DNA of 64,000 nt, taken from NCBI RefSeq assembly GCF_005795905.1, contig NZ_VAWE01000001.1, forward strand, positions 3,134,501 to 3,198,500, in the 5' to 3' direction. The notes below the pieces were generated by a model that saw nothing but the letters and a program-made list of their open reading frames with translations, did no database searches and was not told the DNA's origin. This DNA is from Streptomyces marianii (GTDB taxonomy: Bacteria > Actinomycetota > Actinomycetes > Streptomycetales > Streptomycetaceae). The position numbers and the translations under genes were made by a program. Of this stretch, positions 46,732 to 55,796 are shown one piece after another; position 1 is the stretch's first letter, and every line of letters begins with the position of its first letter.

Positions 46732-47990
46732 TTGCCCTGGCCCTTCTTGTACGGCTGTCCGATGACCTTGGGTGGCCGCAGACGCTGCGCCGACAGCGCG
46801 AGCACCAGAAGGGTGGTCACATAGGGAGCGGCGTCCACGAACTGGCTGGGCAGCGCGTCGGTGAGCCCGTACCAGGCGAAGAGCAGACCGGAGACACCGA
46901 GGCAGATACCCGCCTGCCAGTGCTTCCTCTTGTAGAGCTGCCAGGCGAAGACCAGCACCAGCAGGATCGCCAGGAGCAGAAGCATGGCGTGGACGTTCTC
47001 GGCGCCGCCGCGCAGCTTCAGGCTGTCGGTGAAGCCGAACAGTCCGGCACCGAGCGCCAGTCCGCCCGGCATCCAGTTGCCGAAGATCATGGCGGCGAGA
47101 CCGATGTAGCCTCGGCCGCCGGTCTGGCCCTCCTGGTAGATGCCCGTGGAAACGATGGCGAGGAACGCGCCTCCGAGTCCGGCCAGCGCACCGGAGACGA
47201 TCACGGCGATGTACTTGTACTTGTAGACGTTCACGCCGAGGGACTCGGCGGCGACGGCGTTCTCACCGCAGGACCGCAGCCGCAGACCGAAGCCGGTGCG
47301 CCACAGGACCCACCAGGTGGCGGGCACGAGCAGCAGCGCGATGACGGTCAGCAGGGAGAGGTTGGTGACCAGTCCGCCGAGCACGCCCGCCAGGTCGGAG
47401 ACGAAGAACCAGTGCTTGGCCTGAAGGTCCGCCAGGGCGTCCGAGAGCCCGGGAATCGTGATCTCGGTGATCGCGTCGATGCGCGGGGACTGCTTCGAGG
47501 AGCCGCCCGGCGCCTCGGCGAAGGTGAAGTCGGACAGGTAGCGGGTGGCACCGACGGCCAGGATGTTGATGGCGACACCGGAGACGATGTGGTTGACGTT
47601 GAACGTCACCGTCATGATCGCGTGCAGCAGGCCGCCGAGCGCGCCGCCGATGATGCCCACCGCGACGCCCGTCCACGGGCCCCACTGGTAACCCGCCCAG
47701 GCGCCGAACCAGGTACCGAGGATCATCATGCCCTCGAGGCCGATGTTGATCACGCCTGCCCGCTCGGCCCACAGGCCGCCGAGACCGGCGAGACCGATGG
47801 GCACGGCGAGCTGGAGGGCGCCGGACACCTGCCCGACCGAGGTGAGGTCGTTGGCGCCGCTGATGACGCGGACCAGCGAGAACAGTGCCAGACCGCCCGC
47901 GATGATGAGCAGGATCATGGGCACGGAAAGGGTGCGACGGGCGCGCTTGATGGGCGCCGCGCCGGCCGGGACGGCCGTGGTGGTCGTCAC
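46728..47990 (-). CDS. Nucleoside ABC transporter permease 2
   Basis: A 420-aa inner-membrane permease of the BmpA-associated nucleoside family (BPD_transp_2). The landmarks are LAVPIGLAGLGGLWAERAGVINIGLEGMM and GFGLRLRSCGENAVAAESLGVNVYKYKY, the permease EAA-like loop. About nine to ten helices are present, and residues 1-20 are cytosolic. GTG 47990 overlaps the first permease stop (GTGA), and its own stop overlaps cdd. It imports purine or pyrimidine nucleosides with its partners. Confidence 0.92.
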   Translation of the reverse strand: MTTTTAVPAGAAPIKRARRTLSVPMILLIIAGGLALFSLVRVISGANDLTSVGQVSGALQLAVPIGLAGLGGLWAERAGVINIGLEGMMILGTWFGAWAGYQWGPWTGVAVGIIGGALGGLLHAIMTVTFNVNHIVSGVAINILAVGATRYLSDFTFAEAPGGSSKQSPRIDAITEITIPGLSDALADLQAKHWFFVSDLAGVLGGLVTNLSLLTVIALLLVPATWWVLWRTGFGLRLRSCGENAVAAESLGVNVYKYKYIAVIVSGALAGLGGAFLAIVSTGIYQEGQTGGRGYIGLAAMIFGNWMPGGLALGAGLFGFTDSLKLRGGAENVHAMLLLLAILLVLVFAWQLYKRKHWQAGICLGVSGLLFAWYGLTDALPSQFVDAAPYVTTLLVLALSAQRLRPPKVIGQPYKKGQGK

Positions 47991-49096
47991 GCGGCCACCT
48001 CCTCACGGTTCTTGCGGGCCTGGGCGGCGAGTTCCTCGCCGACCTTCTGCTGCTGGCGGCGGAGCCCGTACTGGCGGACGAGTTCGTAGGACACGACGAC
48101 CGCGATCACGATCAGGCCCTGCATGATGATGGAGATCTCCTTGGGGTACCCCGCGAGACCGAGCCCTTCCGCCGTCTTCTCCAGGAAGGAGATGAGCACG
48201 GCGGCGAAGAAGATGCCGATGGGGCTGTTGCGGCCCAGCAGCGCGATGGTGATGGCGGTGAAGCCGACGCCCACCGGGAAGCTGAGGCTGTAGGTGTGGG
48301 TCTGTCCCAGCAGCATCGGCATGCCGGCGAGGCCCGCGACCGCACCCGAGATCAGCATGGCGGTCATGACCATCTTCTTGGCGTCGACGCCGCTCGCCTG
48401 CGCCGCGGACTCGCTGGCGCCGGTGGCGCGCAGGTCGAAGCCGAAGCGGGTGCGGTTCAGTACGAACCAGTAGACGAGGCCGAGTGCGAAGGCGACGAAG
48501 GTGAAGCCGTAGATGGTGCCGCCTTCGAGCTCGAGACCGGGGACCCAGCCGGACTCGGCGATCTCTCCGGTCGTCAGGTCGTTGGAGCCCTTGGGCTGCA
48601 CACCGAGGTTCGCGGGCAGGATCAGCCAGGCGATCAGGCTGGTCGCGATGGCGTTCAGCATGATCGTGGAGACGACCTCGCTGACCCCTCGGGTCGTCTT
48701 CAGGATGCCCGCGATACCGGCCCAGAGCGCGCCGACGAGCATGGCGACGAGCACGATCAGCGCGACGTGCAGCGGGCCGGGCAGCTCGACGGAGGCGCCG
48801 ACGACGGCCGCCAGCATCACCGCGAGGCGGTACTGGCCGTCGACGCCGATGTTGAACAGGTTCATCCGGAAGCCGATGGCGACGGCGAGGGCGGCGAGGT
48901 AGTAGATGCCGCTCTGGTTGAGGATGTTCACCTGGACATCGGTGAACTCCACCTGCTCCGCCATCAGCTGGTAGGGCTCGATGGGGCTGAGGCCCGACAC
49001 CAGCAGCACCACGGAGGTCAGCACGAAGGCGACGACCAGGGCGAGCGCCGGTCCGGCGAAGCCCAGGATCAGCCGGTCCTTGTCGAATTTCCTCAT
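47987..49096 (-). CDS. Nucleoside ABC transporter permease 1
   Basis: A 369-aa permease paralogous to the next gene: IGFRMNLFNIGVDGQYRLAV, STIMLNAIATSLIAWLI and FGFDLRATGASESAAQASGVDAKKMV are the family landmarks. About eight to nine helices are present. ATG 49096 overlaps the ATPase stop (ATGA). It forms the heterodimeric channel with the second permease. Confidence 0.92.
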   Translation of the reverse strand: MRKFDKDRLILGFAGPALALVVAFVLTSVVLLVSGLSPIEPYQLMAEQVEFTDVQVNILNQSGIYYLAALAVAIGFRMNLFNIGVDGQYRLAVMLAAVVGASVELPGPLHVALIVLVAMLVGALWAGIAGILKTTRGVSEVVSTIMLNAIATSLIAWLILPANLGVQPKGSNDLTTGEIAESGWVPGLELEGGTIYGFTFVAFALGLVYWFVLNRTRFGFDLRATGASESAAQASGVDAKKMVMTAMLISGAVAGLAGMPMLLGQTHTYSLSFPVGVGFTAITIALLGRNSPIGIFFAAVLISFLEKTAEGLGLAGYPKEISIIMQGLIVIAVVVSYELVRQYGLRRQQQKVGEELAAQARKNREEVAA

Positions 49097-50634
49097 CGGC
49101 CCTCACCGGTTCCGTTCTCGTGGCGCTCAAGGTGGCCGGTGGCGGCGCCGGTCATGGCCGAGCCCAGCTCCTCGGGGGTGATCGTGGCGGGGTCGGCGTC
49201 CGCGACCAGCCGGCCGCGGTACATCACCCGCAGGGTGTCGGAGAGCCCGATGAGCTCGTCCAGGTCGGCCGAGATCAGCAGCACCGCGAGGCCCTCGCGG
49301 CGGGCCTCGCGGATCTGGTCCCAGATCTGCGCCTGCGCGCCGACGTCCACACCACGGGTGGGGTGGGCGGCGATCAGCAGCTTGGGCGCGTGGCTCATCT
49401 CGCGACCGACGATCAGCTTCTGCTGGTTGCCGCCGGAGAGGGAGGCCGCGGTGACCTCGATCCCGGGGGTGCGGACGTCGTACTCGCGCACGATCCGCTC
49501 GGTGTCCTTCCGGGCGGCCTTGAGGTCGAGCAGGCCGTTCTTGCTGTTGGGGCGCTCGGTGACATGGCCGAGGATACGGTTCTCCCACAGCGGGGACTCC
49601 AGCAGCAGACCGTGCCGATGGCGGTCCTCGGGGATGTACCCGATCCCGCCCTCGCGGCGCTTGCGGGTCGGCGCGTGGGAGATGTCGGCACCGTCGAGGG
49701 TGATCATGCCGCCGTCGGGGTCGCGCATGCCCATGAGCGCCTCGATGAGCTCGGTCTGGCCGTTGCCCTCGACCCCCGCGATGCCCATGACCTCACCCTT
49801 GTGGATGGTGAGGGTGATGCCCGCGAGGACCTCGCGGACGACGCCGTCGGGGTCGACCGCGGTCAACCGGAGGTTGCCGACGTCGAGCATCGGCACATCG
49901 GTGACCGTCGACTCGCGCGTCTCCGGCGAGGGGAGCTCGCTGCCGACCATCAGCTCGGCCAGCTGCTTCGGGGTGGTGGTGCGCGGGTCGGCGGTGCCCA
50001 CGGTCGTACCGCGGCGGATGACGGTGATGTCGTCGGCGACCGACAGCACCTCGCCCAGCTTGTGCGAGATGAAGATGACCGTGAGGCCCTCGGCCTTGAG
50101 CTCCCGCAGGTTGTCGAAGAGCGCGTCGACCTCCTGCGGGACCAGCACGGCGGTCGGTTCGTCGAGAATCAGAGTGCGGGCACCGCGGTAGAGGACCTTG
50201 AGGATCTCCACGCGCTGGCGGTCGGCGACACCGAGCTCCTCCACGAGGACGTCCGGGCGGATGTTCAGCCCGTACGCGTCCGAGATGTCCTTGATCTTCT
50301 TCCGGGCCTGGGCGCCGATGCCGTACAGCTTCTCGCCGCCGAGGACGACGTTCTCCAGCACGGTGAGGTTGTCGGCCAGCATGAAGTGCTGGTGGACCAT
50401 GCCGATGCCGGTGGCGATGGCATCGGCCGGGCTGTGGAAGCTGACCTGGTTGCCGTCGACGGTGATGGTGCCCTCGTCCGGCTTCTGCATGCCGTAGAGG
50501 ATCTTCATGAGGGTCGACTTGCCGGCACCGTTCTCACCGACGAGAGCATGGACTGTGCCCTTGCGGATGGTGATGTCGATGTCGTGGTTGGCGACGACGC
50601 CGGGGAAGCGCTTGGTGATGCCGTGCAGTTCCAC
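49093..50634 (-). CDS. Nucleoside ABC transporter ATPase (duplicated cassette)
   Basis: A 513-aa protein with two ATPase domains. The first is complete: Walker A GENGAGKST, signature region ELGVADRQRVEILK, Walker B RTLILDEPTAVL. The second has a weakened Walker A (GVEGNGQTEL), with LSGGNQQKLIVGREM and KLLIAAHPTRGVD, as normal for this family. It drives uptake with the two permeases. The start is listed as GTG 50634, but no ribosome-binding site precedes it. AAGGAG at 50690-50685 is followed in frame only by GAGTGCGTCATCAACGCG, so the true start codon may be non-standard (ATC 50676) or altered by an indel. Confidence 0.9.
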   Translation of the reverse strand: MELHGITKRFPGVVANHDIDITIRKGTVHALVGENGAGKSTLMKILYGMQKPDEGTITVDGNQVSFHSPADAIATGIGMVHQHFMLADNLTVLENVVLGGEKLYGIGAQARKKIKDISDAYGLNIRPDVLVEELGVADRQRVEILKVLYRGARTLILDEPTAVLVPQEVDALFDNLRELKAEGLTVIFISHKLGEVLSVADDITVIRRGTTVGTADPRTTTPKQLAELMVGSELPSPETRESTVTDVPMLDVGNLRLTAVDPDGVVREVLAGITLTIHKGEVMGIAGVEGNGQTELIEALMGMRDPDGGMITLDGADISHAPTRKRREGGIGYIPEDRHRHGLLLESPLWENRILGHVTERPNSKNGLLDLKAARKDTERIVREYDVRTPGIEVTAASLSGGNQQKLIVGREMSHAPKLLIAAHPTRGVDVGAQAQIWDQIREARREGLAVLLISADLDELIGLSDTLRVMYRGRLVADADPATITPEELGSAMTGAATGHLERHENGTGEGR

Positions 50635-50784
50635 GGCGGCAGCAGCCGGCGGCGATGACGGACTGGACGCGTTGATGACGCACTCTCCTTGGAGGAAGGA
50701 GCGAGAAGCAGGGGCAGGGCAGGCGTGGGGGCGGGCAGTTCCGCGGTCAGGGGTGGTGGCGAAGCTATCGCGCCCGAATGAACT

Positions 50785-50796
50785 CTACGCGCGTAG
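50785..50796 (-). promoter_or_regulatory. Salvage operator upstream of the transporter ATPase
   Basis: The perfect palindrome CTACGCGCGTAG, about 17 nt upstream of a TAGCTT (minus 50767-50762) that may be a -10. It lies between the substrate-binding protein gene and the ATPase, giving the ATPase-permease-cdd-deoA unit its own regulated promoter. Confidence 0.75.
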
Positions 50797-50836
50797 CAGC
50801 AACAAAGAGCGAGAACCGGTGGACGGAACCCGGTCC

Positions 50837-50875
50837 GGGTCCGGAGGGGCTGCTGCGCGCCGCCCCTCCGGACCC
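50837..50875 (-). terminator. Terminator of the substrate-binding protein gene
   Basis: A perfect 13-bp stem (50837-50849 with 50863-50875) and a 13-nt loop, 26 bp after the stop codon. Probably partial, as the transporter genes follow. Confidence 0.75.
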
Positions 50876-50901
50876 GTGGGCCCGTGGTTCCCGTCGCCCG
50901 G

Positions 50902-51948
50902 TTACGGGGCGGTCTTGACCGTGACCTTGCCCGCGATGATGTCGGCCTTGGCCTTGTCGATCGCGGCGGTGACCTCGGTCATCTTGGTGAAGGCCGGGTT
51001 GGAGGTGGCCAGGCCCACGCCACCCTTGTCGAGGCCGTAGCGGACCTCACCGGACTGCGGCTTGCCGTCCTTGACCGACTTGATCAGGTTGTAGACGGCT
51101 CCGGACACGTCCTTGGTCACCGAGGTGAGGATGTAGTCCTGGTACTGGGCGAGACCCCGCTGCTTGTACTGGTCGGAGTCCACGCCGATGGCCCACTTCT
51201 TGGCCTTGGCGGCGGCCTCGATCGAGCCCGAGCCGGCGAGACCGGCGGCGGCGTAGATCACGTCGGCGCCCGCGTCGAGCTGGCCCTGCGCGGCGGCCTT
51301 GCCCAGGTCCGGCTTGGAGAAGCCACCGAAGTCCGGCGGCTGGGTCAGGTACTGGACCTTGACGTTGACGTTCTTGTTGGTGTCCTTGACGCCCTGGACG
51401 AAGCCGGCCTCGAACTTCTTGATCAGCGGCACCTCGACGCCGCCGATGAAGCCGACGGTGTTGCTCTTGGTGACCTTGGCGGCGGCGACGCCGGCCAGGT
51501 AGGAGCCCTGCTCCTCGTTGAAGACCAGGTTGGCGATGTTCTTGCCGGTCTTGGAGGTGTCGTCGATGAGGCCGAACGTGGTGTTCGGGAACTTCGGCGC
51601 GACCTCGGCGATGGCCGGGGCGTAGGCGAAGCCGACGCCGATCACCGGGTTGTTGCCGGCCCGGGCCAGCGAGGTGAGGCGCTGCACCTTGTCCGGGTCG
51701 CCCTCGCCTTCACTGGGCTCGGCCTCGGCGCCCGTGACGTCGAGTTCCTTCTCGGCCTTGGCGAGACCCGCGTAGGCGGCGTCGTTGAACGACTGGTCTC
51801 CGCGGCCGCCGATGTCGTAGGCGATGGCCGCCTTGGCGCCACTGCCCGATCCGGCCTCGGACGAGGACTTGCCGCCACATGCGGTGGCGGACAACGCGAG
51901 TGCCGTGGACGCGATGCCCACGGTGGCGATCCTGGTGATCCGGCGCAC
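50902..51948 (-). CDS. BmpA/PnrA-type nucleoside-binding lipoprotein
   Basis: A 348-aa substrate-binding lipoprotein: signal peptide with lipobox ATAC (Cys about 24), a Gly/Ser linker, then a type I periplasmic-binding fold with GRGDQSFNDAAYAGL, VIGVGFAYAPAIAEVA, FNEEQGSYLAGVAAA, GFIGGVEVPLIKKFEAGF and VIYAAAGLAGSGSIEAA, the PnrA/Med family pattern. It delivers nucleosides to the permeases downstream. GTG 51948 has AAGGAG 6 nt upstream. A 6-bp-arm hairpin (51976-51993) sits in the 5' leader. It has its own promoter. Confidence 0.93.
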   Translation of the reverse strand: MRRITRIATVGIASTALALSATACGGKSSSEAGSGSGAKAAIAYDIGGRGDQSFNDAAYAGLAKAEKELDVTGAEAEPSEGEGDPDKVQRLTSLARAGNNPVIGVGFAYAPAIAEVAPKFPNTTFGLIDDTSKTGKNIANLVFNEEQGSYLAGVAAAKVTKSNTVGFIGGVEVPLIKKFEAGFVQGVKDTNKNVNVKVQYLTQPPDFGGFSKPDLGKAAAQGQLDAGADVIYAAAGLAGSGSIEAAAKAKKWAIGVDSDQYKQRGLAQYQDYILTSVTKDVSGAVYNLIKSVKDGKPQSGEVRYGLDKGGVGLATSNPAFTKMTEVTAAIDKAKADIIAGKVTVKTAP

Positions 51949-52005
51949 TAGAGGCTCCTTATAAACCTGACCGAAAGCGCCACTTCCGGCGCTGGTTTTG
52001 CGGCG

Positions 52006-52033
52006 ATCGTAACGCGCGTAGATGTCAGGTAAA
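52006..52033 (-). promoter_or_regulatory. Promoter of the binding-protein gene with variant operator
   Basis: TTTACC (minus 52033-52028), 16 nt, TACGAT (52011-52006). The variant operator CTACGCGCGTTA (52021-52010) overlaps the -10 and matches 10 of 12 bases of the perfect palindrome. Confidence 0.65.
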
Positions 52034-52094
52034 GACGTGTTCGACAGCCGTTATCGGATCGTCGCGTTGGACGAACGTAAGATGAACTGTCTGG

Positions 52095-53345
52095 TTACGA
52101 TCGGTGGTCGTCCAGCAACGCCGCCGCCGTGAAGAGCTCGACGCCGACACGAATCGCCTCCTCGTCCACGTCGAAGTCGCCCCGATGCAGGTCGAGGCGC
52201 GAGCCCGAGCCGGGAGCGCGGACGCCGAGGCGGGCCATCGCACCCGGAACGTGCTCCAGGTACCAGGAGAAGTCCTCACCCCCGAGACTCTGCTCGGTGT
52301 CCTCGATCGCCTGCGATCCCCGCCGCGCGGCGTGGGCATCGCGCAGCAGTTCCGTGATCACCGGGTCGTTGACCACGGGCGGCACCCCGCGGATGTAGTT
52401 GATCTGGGACTTGGCGCGGTGCAGCGTGGCGATCTCGTCGACCGCCGCGTGCACCAGGTCCGGGGCCTCGCGCCAGGCGGGCAGATCCAGACAGCGGACG
52501 GTGCCCGCGAGCTCCGCGTGCTGCGGGATGACGTTGCAGGCGTGCCCGGACTCGATACGGCCCCAGGTCAGGGCCAGTCCGGAGCGGGTGTCCACCCGGC
52601 GGGACAGCAGCGCGGGGACCTCGGTGACGATCTTGGCGGCGGCGGTGACGAGGTCCGTCGTCAGATGCGGACGCGCGGTGTGGCCGCCGGGGCCGTCGAG
52701 GGTGATTTCCAGCCGGTCGCACGCCGAGGTGATGGGACCGACGCGCAGCCCGATCCGGCCGGCGTCGACACGGGGATCGCAGTGCACGGCGATGATCCGG
52801 CCCACGCCGTCCAGTACCCCCGACTCGATCGCGTCGGCCGCACCGCCCGGCAGCACCTCCTCGGCGGGCTGGAAGATCAGCCGCACCGGGTGGGGCAGCA
52901 GGCCCTGCCGGTCGAGGTCGGCGAGGACCAGTCCGGCCCCGAGGACCGCCGCGGTGTGGACGTCGTGGCCGCAGGCGTGGGCCCGGTCCGGCACGGTCGA
53001 CCGGTACGGCACGCCGGCCTTGGTGTCCGGAATCGGGAGGGCGTCGATGTCGGCGCGCAGGGCGAGCACGGGCCGGACCCCGTCCGTACCCACGTCGCAC
53101 ACGAGTCCCGTGCCCGTCGACAGCACCTGCGGGCGCAGGCCGGCGGCCTCCAGCCGCGCCTTGATCGCCGCAGTCGTCCGGAACTCCTGGTTCCCGAGCT
53201 CCGGGTGCATGTGCAAGTCCCGGCGGAAGGCGATGAGTTCGGTGCGCAGGGCGTCGGACAGCGTGCCGGGCAGAACGTAGTCGCCGGGCAACTCGGCTTC
53301 GCCGGGAAGGCCGGCGTCGGGCTCGCGGGACATCAACTGGTTCAC
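52095..53345 (-). CDS. M20-family amidohydrolase
   Basis: A 416-aa metal-dependent amidohydrolase (M20D, N-acyl-amino acid/hippurate type). The landmarks are FRRDLHMHPELGNQEF, LRADIDALPIPDT, the metal site HACGHDVHTAAVLG, FQPAEEVLPGGA and, near the end, SLGGEDFSWYLEHVPG. It would cleave an N-acylated amino acid or similar amide; the substrate is unknown. GTG 53345 fits a leaderless start (TACTCT 7 nt upstream); ATG 53333 would shorten it by four residues. It is upstream of the nucleoside-binding protein but separately promoted. Confidence 0.88.
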   Translation of the reverse strand: MNQLMSREPDAGLPGEAELPGDYVLPGTLSDALRTELIAFRRDLHMHPELGNQEFRTTAAIKARLEAAGLRPQVLSTGTGLVCDVGTDGVRPVLALRADIDALPIPDTKAGVPYRSTVPDRAHACGHDVHTAAVLGAGLVLADLDRQGLLPHPVRLIFQPAEEVLPGGAADAIESGVLDGVGRIIAVHCDPRVDAGRIGLRVGPITSACDRLEITLDGPGGHTARPHLTTDLVTAAAKIVTEVPALLSRRVDTRSGLALTWGRIESGHACNVIPQHAELAGTVRCLDLPAWREAPDLVHAAVDEIATLHRAKSQINYIRGVPPVVNDPVITELLRDAHAARRGSQAIEDTEQSLGGEDFSWYLEHVPGAMARLGVRAPGSGSRLDLHRGDFDVDEEAIRVGVELFTAAALLDDHRS

Positions 53346-53759
53346 CCGTTGAAGAGTAGGCCCCTTCAAGGCCCAACTAACTCGAGATCAACAAAAGTTC
53401 AGCCCTATAGGGGGAAGAAAGTGCGTCTGACGACGCTTGGCCGTCGTTCGGTGTGGGTAAGCTCACCCGCTTTTGACCACGATATGGACACTCCGGCCTG
53501 TTGTCGCGTCCAGGTCGGCCGTTCGGGTACCCGGGCCGGGCGGCTCGGAGCGTCCGTACGCCGGTCCGGCCCGCCCCCGGGCTCTCCGCACCGGCCGGCC
53601 CGTCGCGCCCCCGGCCACGCGGCACCGGCCGCACCCGGGCGGGGCGGGACCGCCCCACTCCCCGGTCAGCTCCGAGCCACCCGGTCCACCCCGGCCGGGC
53701 TCCGGACCGCTCGTAGGCCCCGGGACCTGGTCCGTTCGCCTGGGCCGGGGCCCGGCGCG
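53346..53759. other. Intergenic region between amidohydrolase and glycopolymer cluster
   Basis: About 410 bp with no credible gene. It holds the amidohydrolase promoter and an inverted repeat ACGACG-n6-CGTCGT (53430-53447). The part 53500-53750 is G+C-rich and without structure that I can name. Confidence 0.5.
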
Positions 53760-54839
53760 TCAGGCGGGCGCCGAGAGCCGCTGCACGTGGCGCGCCGTGC
53801 CCGTGACCCCCGCGAGGAAGCCCTGGGCCCGTGGTGACGCCGTGTCCCTGAGCCACTCCGGGGCGATGTCGCACACCGCAACCGTCACACCGGTGCCCGC
53901 CAGCGCGAGCGGCAGGGTGTGCACGACGGTGGAGGGGAAACTCAGCACCGTACGGCCGACCGGGCCGCGCCGGGCGATCAGCTCCAGCGGCAGATCGGGC
54001 CGGACGATCTCCAGACCGGTGTCGGCCGCGAGCCGGCGCAGCTTGTCCGCGCCCTCCCGGCGATGGGCGAAGTAGCGGGTGGCGTCGTGCGCACGGGCGA
54101 GCGAGGCGACGGCGTCCAGGTACCGCTGGAGATCGACCACCCCGGTCTCCACGAGCGAGGTGCCCACCAGGTCCACGCCCCGGGTGAGCAGCGGCGGGCC
54201 GAACCGCGTGCGCGTCCAGCGGAACCGGTGGGGGGTGACGGTGATGCCGTCCGGCGCCTCCTCCACGGGCATCGCGGTGAAGAGCTCGACCTCGCGGCAG
54301 CGCGACGGCGTGAGCCTCCGGCGTGCGGCCGCCGAGACCGGGGCGAGCAGCAACTCGCGCGGGCCGCGGCGGCCGCGGCGGTGCCAGCGCACCAGCCGTT
54401 CACCGCGCGTCAGCTGCGCCACGAACTCCATGGTGGCCGTGCCGTCGTCGACCACGGTCAGCCGTCGCGTGCCCACGAGGGTGAGCAGGAGCTGCACATA
54501 GCGGGAGAACGGGTCGCCGATGACGATCCGCTCGGCCCGGCGCAGCACGGGGCCCAGCGCCCGCACGGTCCGTACGACCGCGTCCGCGCCGCCGCGGGCC
54601 TCCTGCCAGCGCACCGTGATCCCCTCGTCGCGCGCCAGCTCCGCCATCCGGCGCAGCTGCCCTCGGGACATGGGATCGGTGGGCGAGAGCACGACGACCG
54701 TCAGGTCGCCGCCCCGGGCAGCCTCGCCGCGGGCGGCGCCCGGTCCCGGCTGCGCGGGTATCGCGGCCGGCGCGGGGGTGTGCGCCCACTCCAGGACGTT
54801 CAGCAGCTGGACCGGGCTCTCGACGAAGGCGAGGTCCAT
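53760..54839 (-). CDS. Polysialyltransferase-like glycosyltransferase
   Basis: A 359-aa protein resembling bacterial sialyl/polysialyltransferases. It starts MDLAFVESPVQLLNVLEWAH. The DDG-type motif is in TVVDDGTATMEF, and an ST/SS-type motif occurs as LSFPSTVVHTLPLAL near the C-terminus; an HP-type motif is not obvious (FAHRREG is the nearest). There is no membrane segment. It follows neuB in the same operon (5-bp gap), so it probably transfers a nonulosonic acid (Kdn or sialic acid-like) from its CMP-derivative. Function is by context and motif only. Confidence 0.72.
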   Translation of the reverse strand: MDLAFVESPVQLLNVLEWAHTPAPAAIPAQPGPGAARGEAARGGDLTVVVLSPTDPMSRGQLRRMAELARDEGITVRWQEARGGADAVVRTVRALGPVLRRAERIVIGDPFSRYVQLLLTLVGTRRLTVVDDGTATMEFVAQLTRGERLVRWHRRGRRGPRELLLAPVSAAARRRLTPSRCREVELFTAMPVEEAPDGITVTPHRFRWTRTRFGPPLLTRGVDLVGTSLVETGVVDLQRYLDAVASLARAHDATRYFAHRREGADKLRRLAADTGLEIVRPDLPLELIARRGPVGRTVLSFPSTVVHTLPLALAGTGVTVAVCDIAPEWLRDTASPRAQGFLAGVTGTARHVQRLSAPA

Positions 54840-54844
54840 GGGAG

Positions 54845-55774
54845 TCAGACCGCGACCGGCTCGGCCCGCTCGCTCTGCTCGGCCTCGGCGACGACGCCGG
54901 GGACGCGGCGGAGCTTCTTCATCGGGGCGAGCTCGGACTCGTAGACCTTCTTCAATCCGTCGCCGAGGGCGGCCTCGATGGTGCGGATGTCGCGGACCAT
55001 GCGCTGCAGACCGCCGGGCTCGACGGAGGCGGCCTGGTCCGAACCCCACATGGCGCGGTCGAGGGTGATGTGGCGCTCGACGAACGCGGCGCCGAGCGCG
55101 ACGGCCGCGAGGGTGGTCTGCAGACCGGTCTCGTGGCCGGAGTAGCCGATCGGGACGTTCGGGTACTCCTGCATCAGGGTGTTGATGACGCGGAGGTTGA
55201 GCTCCTCGGCCTTGGCCGGGTAGGTCGAGGTGGCGTGGCAGAGCAGGATGTTCTCGCTGCCGAGGACCTCGACGGCGTGCCGGATCTGCTTCGGCGTCGA
55301 CATACCGGTGGACAGGATGACCGTCCTGCCGGTGGCGCGCAGCTCGCGCAGCAGCTCGTCGTCCGTGAGGGAGGCGGAGGCCACCTTGTGGGCGGGGACG
55401 TCGAACTTCTCCAGGAAGGCGACGGCCTCGGTGTCCCACGGCGAGGCGAACCAGTCGATGCCGCGCTCGCGGCAGTGCTCGTCTATGGCGCGGTACTCGT
55501 CCTCGCCGAACTCCACGCGGTGGCGGTAGTCGATGTACGTCATCCGGCCCCAGGGGGTGTCGCGTTCGATGTCCCACTGGTCGCGGGGGGTGCAGATCTC
55601 CGGGGTGCGCTTCTGGAACTTGACCGCGTCGCAGCCCGCGTCGGCGGCGGCGTCGATCAGCGCGAAGGCGTTGTCCAGGTCGCCGTTGTGGTTGATGCCG
55701 ATCTCGCCGGTGACGTAGACGGGCCGGCCGGGACCGGCGGTCTTGCCGCCGAGGGTGCGCAGACGGGAGTTCAT
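54845..55774 (-). CDS. neuB: NeuB-type nonulosonic acid synthase (Kdn/sialic acid synthase)
   Basis: A 309-aa TIM-barrel enzyme condensing a mannose-type sugar (phosphate) with phosphoenolpyruvate. The landmarks are GEIGINHNGD, DAVKFQKRTP, FASPWDTEAVAFLEKF, KVASASLTDDELL, LSTGMSTP, LLCHATSTYPA, IGYSGHETG and FVERHITLDR. The C-terminal SAF (antifreeze-like) domain of full-length NeuB (about 345 aa) is absent. From the S. coelicolor teichulosonic-acid pathway, the product is likely Kdn (or Kdn-9-phosphate), but the substrate cannot be read from sequence. ATG 55774; 22 bp downstream of the CMP-transferase. Confidence 0.88.
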   Translation of the reverse strand: MNSRLRTLGGKTAGPGRPVYVTGEIGINHNGDLDNAFALIDAAADAGCDAVKFQKRTPEICTPRDQWDIERDTPWGRMTYIDYRHRVEFGEDEYRAIDEHCRERGIDWFASPWDTEAVAFLEKFDVPAHKVASASLTDDELLRELRATGRTVILSTGMSTPKQIRHAVEVLGSENILLCHATSTYPAKAEELNLRVINTLMQEYPNVPIGYSGHETGLQTTLAAVALGAAFVERHITLDRAMWGSDQAASVEPGGLQRMVRDIRTIEAALGDGLKKVYESELAPMKKLRRVPGVVAEAEQSERAEPVAV

Positions 55775-55796
55775 GAGGGGTTCCTTACGGTTCGGC

